DNA from: Phenylobacterium sp.
GTDB taxonomy: Bacteria; Pseudomonadota; Alphaproteobacteria; Caulobacterales; Caulobacteraceae
Assembly (NCBI RefSeq): GCF_024508875.1
Contig: NZ_JANINU010000120.1
Coordinates: 1 to 38,776, forward strand
Direction: 5' to 3'
Length of the DNA: 38,776 nt
Shown: positions 24,180-30,817 of the stretch, one piece after another
How positions within the stretch are numbered: the first letter of the stretch is position 1
How the letters are laid out: every line of letters starts with the position of its first letter
Program-made: the position numbers and the translations under genes
The notes under the pieces: generated by a model
What the model saw: only the letters and a program-made list of their open reading frames with translations
Told to the model about the DNA's origin: nothing
The model's database searches: none

Positions 24180-25504
24180 CGGTCTTCCAACTCGTCCTTG
24201 GTGAGGGGCTTGAAGTCGGCGCGGCGGTATTCGCGGCCGCGCTTCACGGTGAATTCCAGGGTCTTCAGGTTGGCGATGTCGGCGGTCGGGTCCTTGGCGA
24301 CCACGATCAGGTTGGCGCGCTTGCCGGCTTGAATCGAGCCGATGTCGTCGGCCTGGCCGGCGGCGCGGGCGCCGTTTAGGGTGGCGGCGCGGATCACCTC
24401 GGCGGGCGGCATGCCCAGTTTCACCAGGGCGGCCAGCTCGTGGTGCAGCGTGGGCCATGGGTCGTCATAGGGGGCGACCCAGTCGGTGCCGGTGGAGAGC
24501 TCGATCCCCGCTTTCCAGGCCTGGCGCACCAGGGCGTCGGACATGGCGCCGGTGCAGAGCGGCTTCCTGGCCTTGGGGTCCTTCGCGGCCTCGGCCTCGA
24601 TGTTGGCGTAGAGGCTGGTGGTGGCGTCCAGCATCGTGCCGTTGGCCTTCATGGTCGCCAGCACCTTGGCGACCTCGGGGTTATCGGACTTCAGGAAGGG
24701 CGCGGGGTCCATCGGCGTGCGCGACTGGTAGGTCTGGGGCGTGCCAAGCGCCTGGTGGCCCAGCGAGCAGGCGTGGCTCATGACGTCGGGCTTCGCGGCG
24801 GCCACCTCGGCGGGCGTGGCCGGGTAGACGGCGGTGTGGGCCCAGACCTTCAGGCCCTGGCGGTGGGCCTCGGCCGAGATCTTCGTCACCAGGTCGGCCG
24901 GCAGGTTCGCATAGATCTTGATGGCGGTGGCCGAGGTCCCGCGGGCCAGAGTGACGGCCTCGCGCAGGTCGGTCGCCTCATCGATGGACTGCATCCACGG
25001 CGTCTTGCCGGGCGTGTAGCCGTAGCTGACAGCGATGGTGCGCGGGTCGGCGAAGAACGAGGGGCCAGCCATAAGGGCGGCGTAGTAGATGTCGGGCGCG
25101 GGGATCTCAGCCCGGAGCGAGGCGCGGGTGAGCTCGGCCACGGAGCGCAGGTCGTCGGCCATGTCGCGGATCGAGGTGACGCCGCCGTAGAGGTCGCGGC
25201 GCAGGCTGGCCTCGGCCTGGCGGCGGTTGGGCGGGGTGGCCAGGTGCTCGTGGCTGTCGATCAGGCCGGGCAACAGATATTTGTCGGTGAGGTCGACGAC
25301 GCGGGCGCCGGTGGGTGCAGGCAGGCGGTCGGTCGGCTGGACGTCCTTGATCCGCTCGCCCTCGACCAGGACACTCATGCCGCTCCGCGGTGGCGCGCCC
25401 GTGCCGTCGATCAGGGCGGCGTTGCGGTAGAGCACGGTCTCGGCCGCGGCCGGCCCGGCCAGGACCACGGCCAACGCCACGGCGGCCACATATCGTCTGA
25501 GCAC
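24176..25504 (-). CDS. Secreted amidohydrolase
   Basis: A 442-aa amidohydrolase-superfamily enzyme starting at GTG 25504, with GAGGGG upstream; no in-frame ATG is close. The signal peptide ends near AGPAAA (about 21). Metal ligands fit subtype-I sites: His85-x-His87 (LIDSHEHLA), a likely carboxylated Lys in TAIKIYAN, His in VWAHTAV and MSHACSLGH, and Asp in LSTGTDWVAP. The flanking sandwich strands (VLYRNAALIDGTGAPPR, ANLIVVAKDPTAD) are typical. First gene of a four-gene minus-strand operon with the M19-like dipeptidase, DsbA-like protein and a lipoprotein, suggesting joint processing of a peptide-like substrate in the periplasm. It resembles the 17658 gene product in overall design. Confidence 0.92.
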   Translation of the reverse strand: MLRRYVAAVALAVVLAGPAAAETVLYRNAALIDGTGAPPRSGMSVLVEGERIKDVQPTDRLPAPTGARVVDLTDKYLLPGLIDSHEHLATPPNRRQAEASLRRDLYGGVTSIRDMADDLRSVAELTRASLRAEIPAPDIYYAALMAGPSFFADPRTIAVSYGYTPGKTPWMQSIDEATDLREAVTLARGTSATAIKIYANLPADLVTKISAEAHRQGLKVWAHTAVYPATPAEVAAAKPDVMSHACSLGHQALGTPQTYQSRTPMDPAPFLKSDNPEVAKVLATMKANGTMLDATTSLYANIEAEAAKDPKARKPLCTGAMSDALVRQAWKAGIELSTGTDWVAPYDDPWPTLHHELAALVKLGMPPAEVIRAATLNGARAAGQADDIGSIQAGKRANLIVVAKDPTADIANLKTLEFTVKRGREYRRADFKPLTKDELEDR

Positions 25505-25807
25505 TGAAGACGCCCCTCGTCGGTTCGGTCCCGAGGGTTAGGTCGCCCCGCGCCGCACCGCAATGGCCGGCATCTCACCGCCAAACCGGCCTTGCCCGAA
25601 ATACGATTGTAGTTTACTCTATACAGAATTGTTACGGATAATTGTAACGCCGACGTCACATGGCGGCGAGGAAACATTACGTTTGATTTAGATAGACCAA
25701 AACCCCTCTCGAAGGTCTATCTCACATCCATCAGGCGCCTTTATCTTGCGCGCTCCACCCATGACTGAGACCAGCGCTAGACAAGTACGGCGGATGTTTT
25801 CCCTCCC
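25505..25807. promoter_or_regulatory. Divergent intergenic region with two dyads
   Basis: A 303-bp gap between the amidohydrolase operon and the glycosyltransferase gene, with an unusually AT-rich core (about 25600-25700). It holds GTTAC-N8-GTAAC (25631-25648), overlapping a direct repeat of AATTGT, and a perfect 9-bp inverted repeat AGATAGACC...GGTCTATCT (25690-25698 and 25714-25722). These are candidate operators or, for the second, a leader hairpin. No small gene is supported. Confidence 0.5.
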
Positions 25808-26506
25808 ATGAAGATCCTGGTCGGAACGCCCACTTACAACGGCCAGCTCACCACGCAGTACACGCGTTCGCTGCTGGAGCTGTGGACCGAAATCGGCGCC
25901 GAGGCGGACTGGCGGACGACCAAGGCGACCCTGATCGCCTGGGCGCGCAACGTCTTTGCGAGTCACGTGCTGGAGGAGGACTACACCCACCTGCTGTTCG
26001 TCGACGCCGATATCGACTTCCCGGCGCGGGTGGTGAAGCGGATGCTGGCGTTCGACCAGCCGGTGGTGTCGGCAGTCTATCCGCATCGCACCCTGGACCT
26101 GCAGGCCTTCTACGCCCAGGCGCGGCGACAGCCCGACGCCGGCTCGGCCATGGCCGCGGCGCTGAGCTATCCGTTCGAGCTGGCGCAGCCGCACGAGGCG
26201 CGGGGCGACTTCCACAAGGCGGTGATGGCGCCGGCCGGGCTGATGCTGATCCAGCGCCAGGCGCTGGCGAAGATGCGCGAGGCCTATCCGGAACTCTATC
26301 GACCGGCGGCGGGCAGCTACTATGAGTTCCAGGGCCTGAAGAACGTGCTGCAGTGCTTCGAAGCGCTGATCGACGACAACGGCATCGCCATGAGCGAGGA
26401 CGTCTCGTTCTGCCGGCGCTGGCGGGCGATCGGCGGCGAACTGTGGGTGACGTTCGACCAGGCGGTGGGGCACACCGGCCCGTTCACGTTCCGCGCCACG
26501 GGCTGA
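25808..26506 (+). CDS. GT-A-fold glycosyltransferase-like protein
   Basis: A 232-aa cytoplasmic protein of the family-2-like glycosyltransferase type. MKILVGTPTYNGQ is the standard first strand that binds the nucleotide, so ATG 25808 is right although the preceding TTTTCCCTCCC has no purine-rich ribosome-binding site. HLLFVDADIDFPARVV contains the D-x-D metal/sugar-nucleotide motif. The donor and acceptor are unknown. SEDVSFCRRWRAIGGELWV resembles the ED catalytic-base region seen in GT2 enzymes. It lies alone between an operon and small minus-strand genes; the two stops abut (TGATCA). Confidence 0.82.
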   Translation: MKILVGTPTYNGQLTTQYTRSLLELWTEIGAEADWRTTKATLIAWARNVFASHVLEEDYTHLLFVDADIDFPARVVKRMLAFDQPVVSAVYPHRTLDLQAFYAQARRQPDAGSAMAAALSYPFELAQPHEARGDFHKAVMAPAGLMLIQRQALAKMREAYPELYRPAAGSYYEFQGLKNVLQCFEALIDDNGIAMSEDVSFCRRWRAIGGELWVTFDQAVGHTGPFTFRATG

Positions 26507-26710
26507 TCAGCCCCGGCAGTCGCCCTCGGGCGTGAGCTGGAATTCGGCGGCCGCACGCCAGCAGGCGGCGGTGTCGCGCTCGGTCTTCCAGGCGTGGGCG
26601 AGATAGACGCACATCACCGCGAGCGCCGCGCTGACCAGGGCCATGATGCGGACGGCCGCGACGCTGCGGGTGCGTTCGGGCGAAGGTTCCGGCTTTGGCG
26701 GACGCGGCAT
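26507..26710 (-). CDS. Small single-pass membrane protein
   Basis: A 67-aa protein from ATG 26710 with a proline-rich charged N-terminus (MPRPPKPEPSPERTRS), one membrane helix (IMALVSAALAVMCVYLAH) and a short periplasmic tail containing two Cys (AACWRAAAEF, GDCRG). No strong ribosome-binding site is seen. It converges directly on the glycosyltransferase gene stop. The hydrophobic segment and lack of overlap with other genes support it; function unknown. Confidence 0.6.
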   Translation of the reverse strand: MPRPPKPEPSPERTRSVAAVRIMALVSAALAVMCVYLAHAWKTERDTAACWRAAAEFQLTPEGDCRG

Positions 26711-26757
26711 ACCCAGGCTTTCGCCGATGCCTGCGGCCAGGGCAAGGCCGGCGTGCG

Positions 26758-26955
26758 TCAGGCCTCGTCGGCGACCCGGGCGACTGCGCCGATGCGGCGC
26801 TCGCCGCGCCAGACGACCACTTCGGCGGCGCTGAGGTGGTCTTCGAGCACCCGGCGCGCGCGCCTCAGGGCGGCAGCGTCATCGGCGCACTCGATGGTCT
26901 CGAAAGCGGGAGAGGCGCCATCGGCGCGGCACGGATAGAAGGTGAAGAGCGGCAT
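26758..26955 (-). CDS. Small hypothetical protein
   Basis: A 65-aa protein from ATG 26955, with GGAGG about 9 bases upstream; an extension to 26985 lacks one. The layout MPLFTFYPCRADG (strand), ECADDAAALRRARRVLEDH (helix), AAEVVVWRGERRIGAV (two strands) is a compact alpha/beta fold like the small DUF6894-type proteins common in Alphaproteobacteria. No close family is certain. Separated by 47 bp from the downstream membrane-protein gene on the same strand. Confidence 0.65.
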   Translation of the reverse strand: MPLFTFYPCRADGASPAFETIECADDAAALRRARRVLEDHLSAAEVVVWRGERRIGAVARVADEA

Positions 26956-27019
26956 GGCCGGCGCCTCCGACGGCCGACTATACACTCTTCGCCGGTCAGT
27001 TGAGTCGCCGAACCGACAC

Positions 27020-27038
27020 TTTCGCCCGTCAGGCGAAA
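27020..27038. repeat. Palindrome TTTCGCC-N5-GGCGAAA
   Basis: A 7-bp perfect inverted repeat just beyond the 3' end of the DUF4118-like gene. Its core matches the palindrome at 27491-27509 on the gene's other side. The A-run follows on the plus strand, and the T-run precedes the hairpin on the minus strand, so it is not a normal terminator for either direction. Confidence 0.5.
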
Positions 27039-27045
27039 AAAAGCG

Positions 27046-27450
27046 TCAGGCCGGCGTGCGGCCGTTACGCTCGAGGGCTGCGGAGAGCTTCGCCATCGCG
27101 CGACCGAGCTGGACCCGCAATTCGTTGGCTGTGACGAGCACCGGCGCCGAAACGCCCCAGAAGATCATCAGCGCCACGACCGACCCGTCCTGCGGTACCC
27201 CATTCGCGCTAAGGAACAGGCGGAAGGCCAAGAGGCCGCCGCCCAGCATGACGATCGCGCCGCACAGCGGGCCGCGCACCAGGCCGGCCACCAGCACCGC
27301 CGCCACATAGAGCATGAAGGGTGACAGCGCGCCGAGCTTCGGTCCCAGCGCCGCGCGCGCCAGCGTGGCCGCGCCGATGAGCACCACGGCCACAGCCAAC
27401 GAGATCAACGCCTGGAGAGCTATCCGGCCCGGGGGGATGCGGGTGGCCAT
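27046..27450 (-). CDS. Stand-alone DUF4118-like membrane protein
   Basis: A 134-aa integral membrane protein. ATG 27450 gives MATRIPPGRIALQALISLAV; longer frames run into the inverted-repeat element. About four hydrophobic segments are seen (ALISLAVAVVLIGAATLA, SPFMLYVAAVLVAGLV, GAIVMLGGGLLAF, SVVALMIFWGVSAPVLV), followed by a charged helix NELRVQLGRAMAKLSAALER. This topology matches the DUF4118 (KdpD-type) sensor input domain, but no kinase follows. A full DUF4118 kinase-like gene lies 3.4 kb away at 30818-31831, so this may be a detached relative. Function unknown; it could be a sensor partner. Confidence 0.68.
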   Translation of the reverse strand: MATRIPPGRIALQALISLAVAVVLIGAATLARAALGPKLGALSPFMLYVAAVLVAGLVRGPLCGAIVMLGGGLLAFRLFLSANGVPQDGSVVALMIFWGVSAPVLVTANELRVQLGRAMAKLSAALERNGRTPA

Positions 27451-27490
27451 GGGTGCAGATTTGGCGAACGCCGACGTCCAAGGCAACCGA

Positions 27491-27509
27491 CTTCGCCCAT
27501 CGGGCGAAG
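27491..27509. repeat. Palindrome CTTCGCCC-N3-GGGCGAAG
   Basis: An 8-bp perfect inverted repeat 41 bp upstream of the DUF4118-like start, sharing its TTCGCCC/GGCGAA core with 27020-27038. It could be an operator, or the first part of the inverted-repeat element that follows. Confidence 0.5.
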
Positions 27510-27530
27510 CAAGGCCGGAGCGTGGCGGGA

Positions 27531-27649
27531 CGGAGTCGGGTCGGGTCCGACCACCCATGGAAGGCGAGCGACCGGGAGGTCGCATGGGGGCGAAACCCCG
27601 TCCGCGCGCCTGCACGGTTCCATGGATGGCCGGGCCCGACCCGGCTCCG
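27531..27649. repeat. Long inverted-repeat element with 30-bp arms and internal hairpins
   Basis: The arms 27531-27560 and 27620-27649 match as reverse complements at 26 of 30 positions and meet at CCATGG. The 59-bp centre holds two more hairpins, GCGACC ggga GGTCGC (27568-27583) and GGGG...CCCC (27587-27599), so a single strand would fold as a branched cloverleaf. It carries no gene and no transposase. The shape suggests a dispersed REP/MITE-like or structured-RNA element; copy number was not checked. Confidence 0.65.
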
Positions 27650-27654
27650 AGGCG

Positions 27655-28131
27655 TCAGAGGCCGGTGGGCGCAGGAGACGCCGTGGTTTCGGCCGGGGGA
27701 ACGGGCGGAGCGGCCGGCGGCGCGTCGCAGCCCTTGCCCGAATAGAGGCCCGCGATCAGCGCCTTGCGGGTGGTGGCGGTCTGGATCGTCTCCTGGGCCT
27801 GGGCCTGAACCTGGGCGGCGCGCTGTTTGGCGGCGGCGGCCATGTTGTTGGCGAACATGCCCGCGCCGGGGACACGGCCGAGGACGCCGGTGCGCAGCAT
27901 GCCTTCCACCGCCACGGTGGAGGCGAGGTTCGCGCCCTGAGCCGTGCCGTTGGCCTTGGAGACCTGGGCGTTCGCGTCGGCCATGAGCTGATCCATGCGG
28001 GAGGCCTCGGTCGACAGGGCGGTGCAGGTCATGGACGCGTCGCCCGGATAGCTCACCTGCAGCGCCTGGGCGGAGGCCGGGCCCGCCACGAGCGCCGCCG
28101 CAGCGGCGCCCAGGATGATGATGTCGCGCAT
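27655..28131 (-). CDS. Secreted hypothetical protein
   Basis: A 158-aa exported protein. ATG 28131 (MRDIIILGAAAAALVAGPAS) gives a clean signal peptide cleaved near SAQA; ATG 28143 adds four residues and has AGGGG upstream, so either may be used. The mature part has CTALSTEASRMDQLMADANA, a long helical Ala/Gln-rich stretch (AAAAKQRAAQVQAQAQETIQ) and a Pro-rich tail after GKGCDAPP; two Cys could pair. No family recognised. The GC-rich dyad at 28192-28205 lies about 60 bp upstream. Confidence 0.75.
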   Translation of the reverse strand: MRDIIILGAAAAALVAGPASAQALQVSYPGDASMTCTALSTEASRMDQLMADANAQVSKANGTAQGANLASTVAVEGMLRTGVLGRVPGAGMFANNMAAAAKQRAAQVQAQAQETIQTATTRKALIAGLYSGKGCDAPPAAPPVPPAETTASPAPTGL

Positions 28132-28191
28132 GGTCTCCCCCATGAAACCCCTGATGTTCCAAGGGTAAGGCCGGGCGTGGGACGACGGCCT

Positions 28192-28205
28192 CCCCCGATT
28201 GGGGG
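28192..28205. promoter_or_regulatory. Dyad CCCCC-N4-GGGGG, candidate LuxR-type operator
   Basis: A perfect 5+5 dyad between the end of the LuxR-hydrolase gene and the start of the small secreted gene, both on the minus strand. LuxR/GerE proteins bind short dyads, so it may be an operator of the adjacent regulator. The same sequence could act as a small terminator-like hairpin, though no T-run follows on the minus strand. Confidence 0.4.
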
Positions 28206-28212
28206 TGTCCGA

Positions 28213-30042
28213 TCAGCGGCCGGCGGTGAGCTCGGCGAGCGCCTCGGCGTGGGTGAACTGAGGGAGGACGCCGGCGCCCTCCAGCCGCACCACGCGCAGG
28301 CCGGGCAGCCCGAGCCAGCCAGGATCCGGCGCGCCGCGCAGCTCGCCCGCGACCACCGCGGTCCAGTCGTGGTCGCCGAGGCCGGCCGGTGGGGTCCAGC
28401 CGTTGGCGTAGGCGGCGTGCTCGGAGGCGAAGCCCCACATGGAGCGGGCGCACAGGGCTTGGATGTCGCGGATGAGGAAGGCGCGCACCTCGGGATCGCA
28501 AAGCGCCGCCGCGTCGCCCGGCATCTCGGAGAAGACGCTGTCGAGGATTCGGTTGAGGAGCTGGGTCGTCGTCTGCCGGCGCAGGAATTCCGCGAAGGTG
28601 ACCACCAGGTCCGGATTGCGCAGGAGGTGGCGCTGGATCCCGGCGCCGAGGGCCGGACGGTCGACCCCCAGGGCCATGGGCGGGTTGGGGTTGAGCAGCA
28701 CCGCGCGGCCCAGCAGGCCGGGGAAGTCGCGGGCGAACTGCAGCGCGACCGGAATGCCGGTGTCGCGGGCGAGCATCCGCACCTTGCGCAGGCGCAGGCG
28801 ATCCACCACCGCGGCCATGTCGGCGGCGCCGGTGGCGGCGTAGTCGCCGTGGGCGGGGTCGGAGAGGCCGAAGCCGGGGCGCTGGACGACGATCGGGCGC
28901 AGGCCCCGCTCGACCAGCGCGCGGCGGAAGTCCTCGGGGATGCGGCGGCCGGCGGCGGCGCCGTGGAACACCAGAAGGGGTTCGGCGTCGTAGGGCCCGT
29001 AGTCGATAAGGGCGACCCGCCGCGCGCCATCCAGGGCCGCCACGATGCGCAGGCGCCCGCCCCCCGCCTCTTCCCCGACCAGCGGCTCGGAGGCCGAGGC
29101 GACGGCGACCAGTTCGCGCGCCTCAACGAGCAGCCGCGCCAGGTCCTTTGCGCCCTTGGCCCCGGTCTTCTGGAGCACGGCCTTCATATGCGTCTTGACC
29201 GTCTCGGGACTGAGCCCGAGGGCCTGGGCCGCCTCCCGCGCCGTGGCGCCGCGGGCGATGAGCGCGGCGGCCCGCGCCTCCGCGGGGGTGAGGCCGAAGG
29301 CGGTCTCGGCCAGGCTCTCATCCCCACCGATCTGGTCGCCGGTGACGCACATGATGGCGATCAGCCGACCGATCAGCTCGGGCAGGCGCCGCACGCCGGC
29401 CTTGGCGTTGAGACGGCGCAGCGCGTCGCGGGCGGTCTCGCGCCCGACGCCGGCGTCGGCGGCGGCGACGTCCAGGTTGGGCGCGAAGAGCAGCGCCTCG
29501 GCCAGCCTCGCCTCCAGGGCGGTCAGGTCCAGGGCGCGGGCGGCCCGGCGGGCCAGCTCGGAAGAACGCGACGGCGCGCAGACCACCACCGCGAACCGAT
29601 CGGGCGCGGCGCGCAGGGCGTCGGCCGCCTGGGGTCCGAGGGTCCAGCGCAGGGCGGCCTCGGCGTCGCCCACCCAGGCGGTGAACGCCGCGCCGGCGGC
29701 GCCTTCGACGAGACTGACGACGGGCCCCTCACGCTGTGCGCGGCGCAGCAGCGGACGCAAGTCGGCCGAATCCGGGAACAGTTCCAGGTAGCCGGGGTCG
29801 GCGAAGCAGGCGCGGCCCCGGGCGTCGACCACCGCGCAGGCCAGGGCGCGCCGGTCGGCCAGGGCTCCGGCCACGGGGGGCAGGGCGTCGGCTGCGGCCG
29901 CCAGGTCCTCGCGCGCGTGACCGCTGTGGGCCAGCACCGCGTCCTCCACCACCGGCCAGGAATCGAGCAGCAGTTCGAGCGGCGCGTCGCCGGATGCGCG
30001 CGCCTGCAGAAGTTCGGACAGGCGGAGGGCTCGGTCGTGCAT
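28213..30042 (-). CDS. LuxR-type tandem-HTH protein fused to a degenerate alpha/beta-hydrolase domain
   Basis: A 609-aa cytoplasmic fusion. Residues about 1-165 are a PAS/GAF-like or unknown input region. Two LuxR-type helix-turn-helix blocks follow: about 172-226 (LTALEARLAEALLFAPNLDV, VGRETARDALRRLN) and 250-310 (LTPAEARAAALIARGATARE, LSPETVKTHMKAVLQKTG), the second being canonical. Residues about 340-609 are an alpha/beta hydrolase: HG at 360-361 marks the oxyanion turn. The nucleophile elbow reads A425-R-D-T-G with Asp427 in place of Ser. The usual GAGH catalytic His is Val592 (EGAGVLPQ); a nearby His598 is the only substitute. The hydrolase part may therefore bind a ligand and control DNA binding, as in the plant receptor GID1, which also has Val for His. 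That role is inferred. Confidence 0.85.
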   Translation of the reverse strand: MHDRALRLSELLQARASGDAPLELLLDSWPVVEDAVLAHSGHAREDLAAAADALPPVAGALADRRALACAVVDARGRACFADPGYLELFPDSADLRPLLRRAQREGPVVSLVEGAAGAAFTAWVGDAEAALRWTLGPQAADALRAAPDRFAVVVCAPSRSSELARRAARALDLTALEARLAEALLFAPNLDVAAADAGVGRETARDALRRLNAKAGVRRLPELIGRLIAIMCVTGDQIGGDESLAETAFGLTPAEARAAALIARGATAREAAQALGLSPETVKTHMKAVLQKTGAKGAKDLARLLVEARELVAVASASEPLVGEEAGGGRLRIVAALDGARRVALIDYGPYDAEPLLVFHGAAAGRRIPEDFRRALVERGLRPIVVQRPGFGLSDPAHGDYAATGAADMAAVVDRLRLRKVRMLARDTGIPVALQFARDFPGLLGRAVLLNPNPPMALGVDRPALGAGIQRHLLRNPDLVVTFAEFLRRQTTTQLLNRILDSVFSEMPGDAAALCDPEVRAFLIRDIQALCARSMWGFASEHAAYANGWTPPAGLGDHDWTAVVAGELRGAPDPGWLGLPGLRVVRLEGAGVLPQFTHAEALAELTAGR

Positions 30043-30145
30043 ACCCGTGGCGAATTACGGCGCGATTGTGGCGCGAGTTTCAAGGCTGGACGAACAGATT
30101 CGTCGAGCGCGGCGCAGCAAGGACCGCGCCAGCAGACGCCTCAGA

Positions 30146-30184
30146 TGAACCTAAGCTGACGCTGGGGGTTCAGGACGGGTTCAG
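30146..30184 (+). promoter_or_regulatory. Direct repeat GGGTTCAG at 11-bp spacing, probable response-regulator site
   Basis: GGGTTCAG occurs at 30166-30173 and 30177-30184, exactly 11 bp (one helical turn) apart, with an inverted TGAACC at 30146-30151. Head-to-tail 11-bp repeats are the standard site for OmpR/PhoB-family response regulators. It lies about 50 bp before the RcnB-like start and about 105-140 bp before the divergent LuxR-hydrolase start, so it most likely controls the former. Confidence 0.6.
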
Positions 30185-30235
30185 CGCGCCGGGCGTCCCC
30201 TGGCTCCGCTGGAACATCTCATCCGAGGATCCGTC

Positions 30236-30769
30236 ATGAAGAACCTGTTGTACGCCGCCGTCGCGCTGGCCGCCGTCGCCGCCCCGATCACGGCGTCCGC
30301 CCAGCCCGGACACGAGCGCCACGAGGACCGCCGCGAGCTGCGCGAGGACCGTCGCGAACTGAAGGAAGATCGCCGCGACGCGCGCCGCGACGGCGTTATC
30401 ACGGGCCGCGAGGCCCGAGAACTCTCGCGCGACCGCGCCGAGGTGCGCCGCAGCCAGGCCGAGGTCCGCTACAACCGCGCCCGCGCCGACACCTGGCGCA
30501 ACCGGACCGAATGGCGCGGCTACCGCGGCGTGCGACCCGGCTACTGGTATGCGCCGGGCTACGGCTACTACCCCGTCGTGCGCGGCCACGTGTGGCGGCG
30601 CGGGGCCTACGTGCCGGCCAGCTATCGCCGCTACTACGTGCAGGACCCCTACTACTACGGCTTGCGCGCCCCGCCCCCCGGCTATCGCTGGGTCTATGCG
30701 GATGGCAATTTCGTGCTGATGGCGCTGGCGACCGGCCTGATCGCCGAGGTTCTGCTCAACGGCTACTAG
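30236..30769 (+). CDS. RcnB-like periplasmic protein
   Basis: A 177-aa exported protein. GAGGATCC precedes ATG 30236; the signal peptide ends near ITASAQP. A highly charged repeat with a 7-residue period follows ([20 protein letters not shown]), then a region rich in Tyr, Arg and Gly ([20 protein letters not shown]). The C-terminal motif [20 protein letters not shown] plus the hydrophobic end GLIAEVLL is the RcnB signature. In E. coli RcnB is a periplasmic modulator of Ni/Co export; most alphaproteobacterial members are uncharacterised envelope proteins. The promoter has an 11-bp direct repeat, suggesting two-component control. Confidence 0.85.
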   Translation: MKNLLYAAVALAAVAAPITASAQPGHERHEDRRELREDRRELKEDRRDARRDGVITGREARELSRDRAEVRRSQAEVRYNRARADTWRNRTEWRGYRGVRPGYWYAPGYGYYPVVRGHVWRRGAYVPASYRRYYVQDPYYYGLRAPPPGYRWVYADGNFVLMALATGLIAEVLLNGY

Positions 30770-30778
30770 GCAGCCTGG

Positions 30779-30802
30779 CGGGGGAAGGCGCGCCTTCCCC
30801 CG
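30779..30802. terminator. Perfect 24-bp palindrome between convergent genes
   Basis: CGGGGGAAGGCG is followed directly by its reverse complement, 10 bp after the RcnB-like stop and 16 bp before the convergent kinase-like stop. RNA from either strand forms a stem of about 10 bp with a GCGC tip. There is no T-run, so Rho-independent action is uncertain; a bidirectional stop or 3'-end stabiliser is likely. Confidence 0.65.
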
Positions 30803-30817
30803 AACCGGTCCACGCGA

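Noticed and set aside
27020..27038. Intrinsic terminator of the DUF4118-like gene
   Set aside because: On the minus strand the T-run precedes the stem rather than following it, so the hairpin does not have terminator order.
27453..27986. 177-aa plus-strand open frame through the inverted-repeat element
   Set aside because: It crosses the element and the antisense of the secreted gene at 27655-28131, has no ribosome-binding site or fold, and is Arg/Trp/Pro-rich as random GC translation is.
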